A stretch of DNA of 63,979 bases from an uncultured Endomicrobiia bacterium. Its GTDB lineage: Bacteria > Elusimicrobiota > Endomicrobiia > Endomicrobiales > Endomicrobiaceae. The stretch covers positions 1-63,979 of the forward strand of contig CALHWY010000023.1 in the NCBI GenBank assembly GCA_938040055.1. The letters are read 5' to 3'. Position 1 is the stretch's first letter. Each line of letters begins with the position of its first letter. The position numbers and the translations under genes were made by a program. Under the pieces are notes generated by a model that saw nothing but the letters and a program-made list of their open reading frames with translations, searched no databases and had not been told where the DNA came from. This document shows positions 44,858-53,428 of the stretch, one piece after another.

Positions 44858-44893
44858 GCGAAAGCGGAAAAACCGCATTTTTCCCGCTTTCGC
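44858..44893 (-). terminator. Strong hairpin after the ATP-grasp gene
   Basis: GCGAAAGCGG-AAAAA (44858-44872) pairs with TTTTT-CCCGCTTTCGC (44878-44893) with a one-base bulge. An outer GCGGCGG/CCGCCGC stem can form around it. It lies 60 nt past the stop of the minus-strand ATP-grasp gene. No long T-run follows, so it may protect a 3' end rather than terminate. Confidence 0.5.
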
Positions 44894-44952
44894 ATAATTT
44901 TCAGCCGCCGCTGAATATGATATTTGGCTCAAAAACGCATAAAGAGCGCTTT

Positions 44953-46107
44953 TTAACCGTCTTTTAAAAATTCGCTAAGATCGGATCTCATTATATAATC
45001 AAGTTCGTTTCTGTCTTTTTCTTCCGTTTCCGTGAAAATAAAACCGAAAACGGGAGAGTTCGGATCTTTGATTTTGCGCATGCACAAGACTTTCTTAAAT
45101 TTGGCTGCTGCGGCCTCATAATCGAATTTTTTGTTGCGCGTGCAAGAAGGAGTTTTGTTTAAAAGGATAAAAGCATATGTCTTATTGTTTTTTTCTTTTA
45201 AAAGAGTTTCCCAGTCAGGTTTGGCTTTCCTGAAAAAATAGTCGCAAGTATGAAAACCGTAAGCGAAATAAGACAAATCCGTCGTGCACCATCCTGCAAA
45301 ACGCATCGGATTGAATTCAATGGGAATAATTTTGCCGTCTTTTACCCTTATTTCGGTATGCAGCGGGAAGTTTTTAACTTTAAAAAAACGATTGACGCAA
45401 TTTAGAAAAGCGGTAAAATCTTTTATATTGCTTTCAATTATTTGCTTGCTTGAATAATACAGTCTGTCGGAAACGTCTGCGTCCGAGCTGAAATCGTGTT
45501 TGAAGATATTCAATATAACCGCCTCTCCGTTTTCGTCGTAATAAGCGTCTAAGGCATATTCTTCTCCTTCTATGTACTCTTCCATTATAAATGAAGATTT
45601 CCCAATGACCTCATCGCAATATTCTTTTTTCCACTTTTTTATATCGGCGTTTATGTCTTCAACAGCTTTATTCCAGCTTTTTTCATCGGAGACCGCATAC
45701 ACTCCCACGCTGAAAAAACCTATGGAAGGCTTCAAGACAAAAGGAGTTTTTAAAGAGCCGAAACTGATATTTTTAAGATTTTCCGCGGACACTTCGGCAA
45801 AGAAAAAGTCCGGATACATACCGGCCAGAAGCTTTCTGACGACGGCTTTGTTTTTCATCGTTTCGATTCCGCTTATTTTAGCTTCGTCTTCCAGATTTTC
45901 GTATATCCATTTTAATGAATTTTCGGATATGGTAAGGAGATTTTTATTTTTGACGAGCAGCTTTCTGAATTCTTTCTCATTTTTTAAATTGAGTTCATAA
46001 TCTTTTTTTATCTCCCGGGCAAAATCGTTTTCAAGCACCGGCGTAGCGGAGGTTTGCAGATATTCTTTAAGTTCCTGCGAGGCGAAAGGTTTGTCAAGTA
46101 TTATCAT
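44953..46107 (-). CDS. ATP-grasp domain protein of unknown function
   Basis: The 384-residue protein has an ATP-grasp core: FVLKPSIGFFSVGVYAV at about 122-138, SFIMEEYIEGEEYALDAYYDENG at about 171-193, and LHTEIRVKDGKIIPIEFNPMRFAGW near 248-272 with the metal-binding E and N. This is the carboxylate-amine ligase fold seen in peptide and carbamoyl ligases. Substrates cannot be named. GGGAGAAAATAA precedes the ATG. It stands alone between two terminators. Confidence 0.75.
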   Translation of the reverse strand: MIILDKPFASQELKEYLQTSATPVLENDFAREIKKDYELNLKNEKEFRKLLVKNKNLLTISENSLKWIYENLEDEAKISGIETMKNKAVVRKLLAGMYPDFFFAEVSAENLKNISFGSLKTPFVLKPSIGFFSVGVYAVSDEKSWNKAVEDINADIKKWKKEYCDEVIGKSSFIMEEYIEGEEYALDAYYDENGEAVILNIFKHDFSSDADVSDRLYYSSKQIIESNIKDFTAFLNCVNRFFKVKNFPLHTEIRVKDGKIIPIEFNPMRFAGWCTTDLSYFAYGFHTCDYFFRKAKPDWETLLKEKNNKTYAFILLNKTPSCTRNKKFDYEAAAAKFKKVLCMRKIKDPNSPVFGFIFTETEEKDRNELDYIMRSDLSEFLKDG

Positions 46108-46121
46108 TTATTTTCTCCCGT

Positions 46122-46160
46122 AAAAAAGAACGGCATTCAGTTTTTCTCTGGGATGCCGTC
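46122..46160 (-). terminator. Rho-independent terminator after the PF13200-like gene
   Basis: Read on the minus strand, ACGGCAT (complement of 46153-46159) pairs with ATGCCGT (complement of 46130-46136), followed by TCTTTTTT. It lies 77 nt after the stop of the lipoprotein gene at 46237. Confidence 0.75.
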
Positions 46161-46236
46161 CTTTTATGCGTTTTTTTGATTGTATGTAATCGTATATTCG
46201 GATTTTTTAATTGCTGCCCGGTTTTCCCTTTCCCGC

Positions 46237-47550
46237 TTAATTATCCGTGCCGGAAGCGTCTTTCCCGTCCGAAGAAGCGGAATCAATTTGATTTTGCCGT
46301 TCCGGTTCGCTTTTTTTATCTTCAGCAGCCTTTAGCCTTTCGGCGGTTTTAAGCATTTCGGCAGTCGGGGGCTCGCTTTTTTTGTATATCATTTCGGCAT
46401 CGTTTTCAAGCAGAGCTTCTCTTGTGTATACGCATCTTGCATTCCAAAGAAGCCAGCTTGGTATATCGAGATCATAGCAGGCCTGTATTTGCGCCCTGAT
46501 CTGTTCTTTTCCGTATTTATATCCGAACATGGTGAAATCCTGAAGCCACGGGCGCAGCTTTTCTCTCGGAATTCTTTTCATCGCTCCTTCCATTGCTTTA
46601 TAAACCACTTTATAGGGCTCTTTATTAGGCTCGGCAAAACCGAACTCTCCTTTATAATAGTGGGAAGGATAAACCATCGGGCTTACATAATCGACCCATT
46701 CGGACATTTCGACTATTTTCTGCCCTATTCCCATATCCGTAGAAGCCGTGGTCGTTCCTCCGAAAACGTCTATGGATATTGTGGCGCCTTTTTCTTTAAG
46801 TCTCCTGTTTGCTTCTTTCAAAAAGCCGACTATGGCTTTTGAAGCTGTTTCGCTTGTATGGTTTTTATTGCTGTATACGCAGCTTTTCGTATTGCCGTCC
46901 GAAGGAAATCTGATATAGTCGAACTGTATTTCCTTAAAACCCAGATCTATTGCTCTTTCGCAGATTTCAAAAATATATTCCCAGGCGTCTTTATTGTAAG
47001 GATCGAGCCAGGTTATTCCTTTCCTGTCCGTCCAGAGAGAGCCGTCCGCTTTTTTTACCGCCATGGAAGGTTTTTTTCTCGGCATGAGATTGTCCCTGAA
47101 AACAACTATTCTTGCTATCGTGTAAACATTTTTTTCTGCAAGCTGCGCAAGATACTGTCTTGCATTGGGAATGGCGTTGAAGTGCGTGCCGTTTGCGTTC
47201 GCGGTTTTTACGCCGTCTATATAAACCTGCCCTTCCATTTCTTTTATGTCCATTACGGCCGTGTTCAATTCCGTATTGTCGAAAAGATCCATAACCGCAT
47301 TTCTGTGTTTTGCCGGACCGCTTATCCAGGCGGACAAGTGAATGCCTCTGAGATATATTCCCGGTTCCGGCTCAGGGGCGGCTGCTTCGGCAATCTCTTC
47401 CGCTATTGTTTCCGCAAGAAGCTCTTCTTCGGACGGCTGTTCCAAAACAGTAGTCTGCCGGCTTGACGTCACGCCGGCGCATGACGAAATCATAAAAAAA
47501 GCGGATAATGCAAAAGCCGATGTGAATTGTTTAAATGTTTTTGTTTTCAT
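46237..47550 (-). CDS. Putative glycoside-hydrolase-like lipoprotein (DUF4015/PF13200 type)
   Basis: The 437-residue protein has a signal peptide with lipobox MISSC (Cys 24), then a Glu/Pro-rich linker. The TIM-barrel-like domain starts at RGIHLSAWISG and contains TAVMDIKEMEGQVYI, ARIVVFRDN, WLDPYNKDAWEYIFEIC, FKEIQFDYIRFPSDG and VDYVSPMVYPSHY. These are marks of the PF13200 family, related to glycosidases. It is probably outer-membrane or periplasm anchored; substrate unknown. Its promoter lies so close that the RNA leader would be about 3 nt. Confidence 0.82.
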   Translation of the reverse strand: MKTKTFKQFTSAFALSAFFMISSCAGVTSSRQTTVLEQPSEEELLAETIAEEIAEAAAPEPEPGIYLRGIHLSAWISGPAKHRNAVMDLFDNTELNTAVMDIKEMEGQVYIDGVKTANANGTHFNAIPNARQYLAQLAEKNVYTIARIVVFRDNLMPRKKPSMAVKKADGSLWTDRKGITWLDPYNKDAWEYIFEICERAIDLGFKEIQFDYIRFPSDGNTKSCVYSNKNHTSETASKAIVGFLKEANRRLKEKGATISIDVFGGTTTASTDMGIGQKIVEMSEWVDYVSPMVYPSHYYKGEFGFAEPNKEPYKVVYKAMEGAMKRIPREKLRPWLQDFTMFGYKYGKEQIRAQIQACYDLDIPSWLLWNARCVYTREALLENDAEMIYKKSEPPTAEMLKTAERLKAAEDKKSEPERQNQIDSASSDGKDASGTDN

Positions 47551-47559
47551 AATACGGTT

Positions 47560-47588
47560 ATTCTAATGAAAAACGTTCTTTTTGTCAA
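47560..47588 (-). promoter_or_regulatory. Promoter of the PF13200-like gene, leaderless type
   Basis: On the minus strand TTGACA (47583-47588), 17 nt and TAGAAT (47560-47565) form a near-consensus promoter. Nine bases separate the -10 from the ATG at 47550, and no ribosome binding site is present. Confidence 0.65.
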
Positions 47589-47633
47589 TTTAAACATATC
47601 GCGCCGGAAAAAAGTGGCGCTTAAGTTGACAAG

Positions 47634-47662
47634 TTGAAAAGTTTTTTTTGTATAAGTATAAT
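47634..47662 (+). promoter_or_regulatory. Promoter of the exported protein at 47669, leaderless type
   Basis: TTGAAA (47634-47639), 17 nt and TATAAT (47657-47662) are followed by six bases and the ATG at 47669, so transcription should begin at or next to the start codon. A second pair, TTGACA (47626) and TATAAG (47651), is 19 nt apart. No ribosome binding site is seen. Confidence 0.6.
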
Positions 47663-47668
47663 AATTTT

Positions 47669-49261
47669 ATGAAAAAAATAATTTTGCCGTTTATATTGCT
47701 TTTGCAGTTTTGCGTTTATTCTTTTGCGTCCGGAACGGGGGAAAGATTTATCGTGTTTTTTGCGGAAAGCGCTGATATCGCGGAAAATGTCGCGGATAAG
47801 ATTCTGCTTTCAAAAAGATTTTGTATGGCGATGCCCGTGACTTCGGGCGGCGCCGTTGCCGCAGGGCTGGAAGAACTGGTTTCAAAAGGCAGAATCGAAC
47901 CTTCTTTGGTTTTTGAGCCGGAACCGGTTTTTCCTATACTGGCTTCGGTCTACAGTTCCGGCATAAAAAAATCGGACAGACAGGGATTTAATGATTTCGT
48001 TCTCGGATCAATGAGTTCTTTCTCCGAAAGCGTAAACAGGGAAAATTTCGGAGTTTTTCTGAATTCGGGAGCCGTATCCCATAATATATTGTACTATTTC
48101 GCCGGCTTGAACATTCAGTGGATAAACGCGGATAATATGGAGAGTTCCTTCAAAGGGGCGCATAGAATAGACGGTATTACGGTATTTTCCATATATAAAA
48201 ATTTCCCGACGGCCCAAAAAGATATTATGAAATGGCTTTCAGCGAGAAAAGAAAACATCATCCCGGTGTTTCTTACAAACAAACATCTCAAAAATGCGGA
48301 ATTTATGCAATACCTTATAGATCTTTTTGACAGAAGCAAATATATAAAACCCGCGCTTCCCGTCTATGTCTCTATGCTCAAACAGAATATGATAACCGAG
48401 AAAAAGGATGTTTCCTTTGAGATTGTTCCCGTAAAGGCTTATGTAATGACCAAGCTTTATTCCGCGGTTTCCTGTATAAATGATTACAAAAGATCATCCG
48501 GCTTTATCGAATATTCCTATAAAAACGCCCAAAGCGAACTCGTATATCTGTGCAGCAACGGGCTTCTTAAAGGTCTGGCCTTAAATAAAGAGTCAAGCCG
48601 CAGAATGTTTGACGCGGCATACAATAATATATTCAGACTGCTCGGAACGGAAGTTCCTTCGGATAAAGAACTGCACTCCAAAAAACCTGAAATAGCCAAT
48701 GCCAATTTATATGCGGGCACTGAGGAAATTTTTCATACTTATGTAAAAGCTCTGGATTCAGGCGTTTCAATAAATAATGACGGAGCGGTAAAAAGACTTA
48801 CGGTGGCTTCGAGAAACGGTTCCGTAAATTTTGCGCTTTCTTTTGAAAAAAACGGATGGGATGACGGAATTTCTTATGTTGATATATATATAGATATGAA
48901 TAATTTTGAAGGAGCGGGTTCCACGGCAATGCTTTCAGGCACCGACGGATATATGACGCCGGCTTCCGCCTGGGAATATGCTTTAAGGGTAAGCAAAGAT
49001 AAAGTCCTGCTCTACAGACATTCCGCCGATTCGGCTGTTTTGATAGCCGAAATTCAAAAATCGGCCGGTTCTTCTTTTTCAGTCCTTAATAAATATATTA
49101 AAGGCAATCCCGTCAATTGGGGTTATCAGGCGGTTGCCGTAAGAAAAAAAGAGGACGGAAAAACGAATATTGAAGATTTCTTTCTGCAAAGCGCGCAAAG
49201 CAGAGAAAGTTTTCTTTCGGTCAAACCTTTTCAGACTTCCGCGGTCCGCGCCGGAAAATAG
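47669..49261 (+). CDS. Exported protein with glucodextranase-C-like domain
   Basis: The 530-residue protein starts MKKIILPFILLLQFCVYSFA, a signal peptide. The middle part (about 60-330) is not recognised but has the helical look of glycan-active GH57/38-type regions. The C-terminal 170 residues, with NDGAVKRLTVASRNG, DDGISYVDIYIDMNN, GAGSTAMLSGTDGYM and SAWEYALRV, resemble the C-terminal domain of glucodextranase. A role with surface glycans is inference. It is divergent from the PF13200-like gene and ends at a terminator. Confidence 0.6.
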   Translation: MKKIILPFILLLQFCVYSFASGTGERFIVFFAESADIAENVADKILLSKRFCMAMPVTSGGAVAAGLEELVSKGRIEPSLVFEPEPVFPILASVYSSGIKKSDRQGFNDFVLGSMSSFSESVNRENFGVFLNSGAVSHNILYYFAGLNIQWINADNMESSFKGAHRIDGITVFSIYKNFPTAQKDIMKWLSARKENIIPVFLTNKHLKNAEFMQYLIDLFDRSKYIKPALPVYVSMLKQNMITEKKDVSFEIVPVKAYVMTKLYSAVSCINDYKRSSGFIEYSYKNAQSELVYLCSNGLLKGLALNKESSRRMFDAAYNNIFRLLGTEVPSDKELHSKKPEIANANLYAGTEEIFHTYVKALDSGVSINNDGAVKRLTVASRNGSVNFALSFEKNGWDDGISYVDIYIDMNNFEGAGSTAMLSGTDGYMTPASAWEYALRVSKDKVLLYRHSADSAVLIAEIQKSAGSSFSVLNKYIKGNPVNWGYQAVAVRKKEDGKTNIEDFFLQSAQSRESFLSVKPFQTSAVRAGK

Positions 49262-49316
49262 AAAAAATTTTGTCTCTGAAAACCGCACGGGCGCTTCCCG
49301 TTTAACAAAACTTTTT

Positions 49317-49370
49317 AAAAACGCCGAAAATAGCCGCTATAAAAATACGCTCTTTGCCGGGCGTTTTTTT
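49317..49370 (+). terminator. Rho-independent terminator after the exported protein gene
   Basis: AAAAACGCC (49317-49325) pairs with GGCGTTTTT (49360-49368) and the T-run continues to 49370. The 34-nt loop contains further pairing. It lies between convergent genes and may work in both directions. Confidence 0.7.
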
Positions 49371-49412
49371 ATGACGGTTTTTAATTTTTAAACCAGCATT
49401 ATTTATGGATTA

Positions 49413-50705
49413 TTAATGAACGGGCTGTTCTTCCAGTTCCGTGACAGGTTCTTCTTGCGTTTCTCTTTCGTCCGAGGGTATTGAAGCGTCTGCGGGTTTT
49501 GCGAGTTCAAGCAGAATTTTTTCTTTATATGTATTGAAAGCTTTTTTGTCTTCTCCATGCAAAGCTGTTGTCGGAGGCTGTTTCATAGTAAGAAAATTAA
49601 AAAATTTGCCGTTCTTTTTGATTCTGAAATCAAGATGAGGGCCCGTTGACAGTCCGGTGCTTCCGACATATCCTATTACCTGCCCCTGATTTACCCTGAC
49701 GCCTTTTTTTATGCCTCTTGCGTATTTGGACAAATGTCCGTAACCGGTCACATATCCGTTAGCATGCTTGACTTCGACATAATTGCCGAAACCGCCGTTA
49801 TATTTAGCCATAGTAACCGTCCCGTCGGCTATGGAAGAAACGGGCGTGCCGGTGGGCGCGGCATAATCTATCCCGAGATGCGGTCTGACATATTTCAATA
49901 TAGGATGCTTTCTTGCCGTGGTAAAATAGGAGCTTATTCTTCTAAACTGAAGTGGCGCTTTCAGGAAAGCGCTTTTTACCGATCCGCCTTCATCGTCAAA
50001 ATAGCCGGATGTTCCTGCGGAAGTTTTAAAAAATACGGCATTATAAGGTTTTTTGCCGGATATATACTGAGCCGCGATAATCTGCGAGGACAAAGGTATA
50101 TTTTTTTTGCTTATCGTTTCAACATCGTAAATTACCCTGAAAGTGTCTCCTTTTCTTGTGTCGGTGAGAAAATCCATCTTCCAGGCGAAAATATCGGCAA
50201 AAGAAAGTATGATGCCGGCGGGAACGCCCTTTGAAGCCATCGCCTCCCATAAAGACGAGTTTATAGTGCCTGAAATATTGTGCCTTGCGGATATTTTGCC
50301 CAGAGTTTTCAGAGACGATACGATTGTTCCGTCACTTTCTTTTTTTATCGAATAAAAGAGTTCTCCTTCCGGATAATACCAAAAATCCGTCCATTGTCCG
50401 GATGCTCTTGAATAAACGATTTCAAAAAAATCGCCCGCTTTGATTTTCCCTATATTGTATTTAAGAGCTTTAAGTTCTTTTTTTATTTCCGTTTTATCGC
50501 CGTCTGACAGTCTTGTTGCGGACAGACAGGCGTCCATGGAATCTCCGTAATTGATATCGGTTCTTTCGATATCCATAATGTATTGCGCAGGCTCGGGCTT
50601 AAATTCAAGACGTCCGATTTTATAGTACAGTATCCAGGAATAAAGCCCTGCCGTTATTATAAAAACAGATATGTATATGCGGATTCTTCCGATTTTTTTG
50701 TTCAT
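49413..50705 (-). CDS. M23-family peptidoglycan peptidase
   Basis: The 430-residue protein has an N-terminal membrane anchor (about 10-26), an OapA/LysM-like middle part with KIKAGDFFEIVYS and TRKGDTFRVIYD, and a LytM domain at about 255-370. Zinc motifs are HLGID (H276, D280), GYGHLS (H324) and GPHLD (H357). The usual HxH ends here as HxD (D359). It probably cuts cell-wall cross-links. The C-tail is Pro/Glu-rich. Its promoter is 9 nt before the ATG. Confidence 0.88.
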   Translation of the reverse strand: MNKKIGRIRIYISVFIITAGLYSWILYYKIGRLEFKPEPAQYIMDIERTDINYGDSMDACLSATRLSDGDKTEIKKELKALKYNIGKIKAGDFFEIVYSRASGQWTDFWYYPEGELFYSIKKESDGTIVSSLKTLGKISARHNISGTINSSLWEAMASKGVPAGIILSFADIFAWKMDFLTDTRKGDTFRVIYDVETISKKNIPLSSQIIAAQYISGKKPYNAVFFKTSAGTSGYFDDEGGSVKSAFLKAPLQFRRISSYFTTARKHPILKYVRPHLGIDYAAPTGTPVSSIADGTVTMAKYNGGFGNYVEVKHANGYVTGYGHLSKYARGIKKGVRVNQGQVIGYVGSTGLSTGPHLDFRIKKNGKFFNFLTMKQPPTTALHGEDKKAFNTYKEKILLELAKPADASIPSDERETQEEPVTELEEQPVH

Positions 50706-50714
50706 TTCCGAACT

Positions 50715-50766
50715 ATTTTACAAGATTTAAACCGTTTTGACAATGCCGGAATAATTATGGTAAAAT
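50715..50766. promoter_or_regulatory. Divergent promoters sharing a -35 region
   Basis: On the + strand TTGACA (50737-50742), 18 nt and TAAAAT (50761-50766) serve the DUF1015 gene. On the minus strand TTGTCA (50738-50743), 17 nt and TAAAAT (50715-50720) serve the M23 gene. The two -35 boxes overlap almost completely (TTGACAA), so the promoters should compete for polymerase. Confidence 0.7.
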
Positions 50767-50830
50767 CGATAAACAATGCATATGAATATCTTCTATATAT
50801 GCGTTTTGATATTAAAAACGGAGAATTGCC

Positions 50831-52048
50831 ATGGCAGAGATCAAAGCTTTTGACGCAGTAAGATACGCGAAGGATAATATTACAAATTATATATGTCCAC
50901 CTTATGACGTTATCGGTCCGGAAGAGAAAATCAGACTGCAGAAGCTTTCTCCGTATAATATCGTAAATATAGAGCTTTCCGACGCTAAAGGCAAAAAGAA
51001 TAAATATGTTAACGCTTCGCGTATTTTTAAAGAATGGCAGGCCGAAGGCGTTTTGAAATACGACGGCAAGCCCGCTTATTATTTTTATGAACAGGTTTTT
51101 GAAGATCACGGAATAAAAATGACGAGAAGAGGTTTTTTCGCCGCTTTAAAACTTGAAAATCCGCATTCCGGCAAAGGAGCGGTTAAACCGCATGAAAAAA
51201 CTCTGGCAAAACCCAAAGCGGACAGATTAAAGCTCCTTAAAGCCGTTAAAGCAAATATCAGCCCGATATTCGGGCTTTTTGACGACGGCAAAAAAAATAT
51301 GGTTGAACTTTGCAGAAAGATAGCCAAGAGGCGCCCTGAAGCTACCGCAAGGGACAAAGCGGGCACTTTTCATAAACTGTGGGTCGTTGCGGACGAGGAT
51401 ATAATCGAAGATATTGAAAAGTATTTGACGAACAAAAAGATATTTATCGCCGACGGACACCACAGATACGAAACCGCCTGGAATTACAGCCAGGAAAGAA
51501 AAGCGAAAGACAAACAATATTCCTCTTCAAAACCGTATAATTACGTTCTTGCTTATCTGTGTCCGATGGAAGATCCGGGTATTTCCATATGGCCTACCCA
51601 CAGAGTGATTGAAGAGCCGGAAAACCTTGAAGAAAATATCGAAAAATATTTCGACGTGCATCCTTCGGGGGATTTCGCGAAATTGTCAAAAAAAGAGCTT
51701 CAGCCGATGCTTATATATAAAGACGGCAAATACAGGACTCTCACGATAAAAAAAGAGTCCATGCTTAAAAAAGCCATGCCCGACAAAGGCAAAGCTTACA
51801 GAAATCTTGCCGTCAGCGCTTTGCATTATGTGCTTATGCCCGGGATAGACGCTTCCGAGTTTACTTATGTAAAAGACGATAAAGAAGCTGTGGTTCTGGC
51901 GAAAAAAACCGGGAAAATAGCGGTAATAGTTCCGGCTACGCCCGTTGAAGCGCTGCAGTCCATAAGCCTCAACAATGAAATGATGCCGCAAAAGTCGACA
52001 TATTTTTACCCTAAACTTGCGAGCGGAATCGTTATAAAAACAGTATGA
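50831..52048 (+). CDS. DUF1015 family protein
   Basis: The 405-residue protein starts MAEIKAFDAVRYAKDNITNY, followed by CPPYDVIGPEEK, and has IADGHHRYETAWNYSQER at about 205-222 and MEDPGISIWPTHR. These are the signatures of DUF1015 (PF06245), a conserved family with no role I can state from sequence; it is often seen near amino-acid genes. GGAGAATTGCC precedes the ATG. The next gene overlaps its stop by 4 nt. Confidence 0.88.
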   Translation: MAEIKAFDAVRYAKDNITNYICPPYDVIGPEEKIRLQKLSPYNIVNIELSDAKGKKNKYVNASRIFKEWQAEGVLKYDGKPAYYFYEQVFEDHGIKMTRRGFFAALKLENPHSGKGAVKPHEKTLAKPKADRLKLLKAVKANISPIFGLFDDGKKNMVELCRKIAKRRPEATARDKAGTFHKLWVVADEDIIEDIEKYLTNKKIFIADGHHRYETAWNYSQERKAKDKQYSSSKPYNYVLAYLCPMEDPGISIWPTHRVIEEPENLEENIEKYFDVHPSGDFAKLSKKELQPMLIYKDGKYRTLTIKKESMLKKAMPDKGKAYRNLAVSALHYVLMPGIDASEFTYVKDDKEAVVLAKKTGKIAVIVPATPVEALQSISLNNEMMPQKSTYFYPKLASGIVIKTV

Positions 52049-52524
52049 CGCTTTTAATAGACATTTTTATTCTGGTAAGCATTCTTCTGATAGCCTGGTT
52101 CGGCTGGTCGGCGGGGCTTACCAGAAGTTTTTTTGCGGTTCTGGCGGGTTTTGTGTCCGTCATGGCTGCGGAAAAATATCCTTACCAGTCAGGCATAAAC
52201 TATTATTTGGTTTTTGCCATCTGCGCGCTGGTTTTTTATATGGCGGGCGCTTTTGCGCTCAGAATCGTTAAGTTTTTTTATATGAATCTGATAGACAAAG
52301 CCGGCGGCGCGGTTTTGAGCGTGCTTGTGTGGTTTGTCGTATGCGTCAATGTAGTGGTTCCCACGCTTACTTACGGGACGCAGGCGCTGGGCGGCTCGGA
52401 GCGTTCTTTTTATAAAACCGTTTCGGCTTCAATGCAAAAAAATATGCCTTTCATAAAAGCTTATGTTCCGGCCGTTCTGGAAAACAGGGTTATAGCAAGA
52501 CAAAGCGGCAGTGAAAACCAATAA
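52045..52524 (+). CDS. CvpA-like membrane protein
   Basis: The 159-residue protein has four membrane segments (about 2-20, 25-40, 50-72, 85-108) and a short soluble tail. LIDIFILVSILLIAWFGWSAGLTRSFFAVLAGF matches the N-terminal pattern of CvpA/colicin V production proteins. It overlaps DUF1015 by ATGA. CvpA proteins have been linked to envelope stress; the role here is unknown. Confidence 0.7.
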   Translation: MTLLIDIFILVSILLIAWFGWSAGLTRSFFAVLAGFVSVMAAEKYPYQSGINYYLVFAICALVFYMAGAFALRIVKFFYMNLIDKAGGAVLSVLVWFVVCVNVVVPTLTYGTQALGGSERSFYKTVSASMQKNMPFIKAYVPAVLENRVIARQSGSENQ

Positions 52525-52545
52525 ATTATCGCGGAGAGATAAAAA

Positions 52546-53418
52546 ATGAAAAAATTGAGATTGGGCTTTCCGAAAGGCAGCCTTCAGGAATCGACTGTCG
52601 AGCTGTTTAAAAAAGCCGGAATAAAAATAAGCGTTTCTTCCCGCTCGTACTTTCCGGCTTCAAACGATGACGAACTTGAAATTATGCTTGTCCGTTCGCA
52701 GGAAATGGCCAGATACGTGCAGGACGGTTTTTTCGACTGCGGACTTACGGGCTATGACTGGATCTGCGAAAGCGGCGCGAAAGTAAAAGAAATCTGCGAA
52801 CTCAATTACGCGAAATCCGGTTTCAGACCGGTCAGATGGGTGTTGTGCGTTCCGGAAGCTTCTAAAGTCAAATCCATAAAAGATCTGCGGGGAAAAAGAG
52901 TCGCCACCGAACTTATCGGCTACACGAAAAAATATTTCGCGAAAAATAAAGTTAAAGCCGATATAGAGTTCTCATGGGGTGCCACCGAAGCAAAAGCGGG
53001 CAGCCTTGTGGACGCGATAGTCGAGCTTACCGAAACGGGTTCTTCTTTAAGGGCAAACAAACTCAGAATAATAGACGAAATGCTTATGTCGACTACAAGG
53101 TTTATCGCCAATTATTCCGCTCTGAACGATAAATGGAAAAGAGAAAAAATAGAGAACATGGCCATGCTTTTGCAGGGCGCGTTGGCTGCCGAGGGAATGG
53201 TAGGACTAAAAATGAACGTCCCCTGCAAGACTCTTGAAAAAGTGACTTCCGTGCTTCCGGCTTTAAAAAAACCCACGATTTCGCAGCTCAGCGATAAAAA
53301 CTGGGTGGCGCTTGAAGTAATTATCGAGGAAAAAACCGTAAAAAAGATAATTCCAGCATTAAAAAGAGCAGGCGCCGAAGGCATTATAGAATATCCTCTC
53401 AATAAAATAATTTATTAA
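52546..53418 (+). CDS. hisG: ATP phosphoribosyltransferase, long form
   Basis: The 290-residue protein begins LRLGFPKGSLQESTVELFKKAG and has DCGLTGYDWI, KRVATELIGYTKKYF and DAIVELTETGSSLRANKLRII (PRPP-binding EL-TGTT-like loop). The last 75 residues form the regulatory ACT-like domain of the HisG-L type, which works without HisZ. It starts histidine synthesis. No other his genes are near. Confidence 0.94.
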   Translation: MKKLRLGFPKGSLQESTVELFKKAGIKISVSSRSYFPASNDDELEIMLVRSQEMARYVQDGFFDCGLTGYDWICESGAKVKEICELNYAKSGFRPVRWVLCVPEASKVKSIKDLRGKRVATELIGYTKKYFAKNKVKADIEFSWGATEAKAGSLVDAIVELTETGSSLRANKLRIIDEMLMSTTRFIANYSALNDKWKREKIENMAMLLQGALAAEGMVGLKMNVPCKTLEKVTSVLPALKKPTISQLSDKNWVALEVIIEEKTVKKIIPALKRAGAEGIIEYPLNKIIY

Positions 53419-53428
53419 AAAAACCGAT

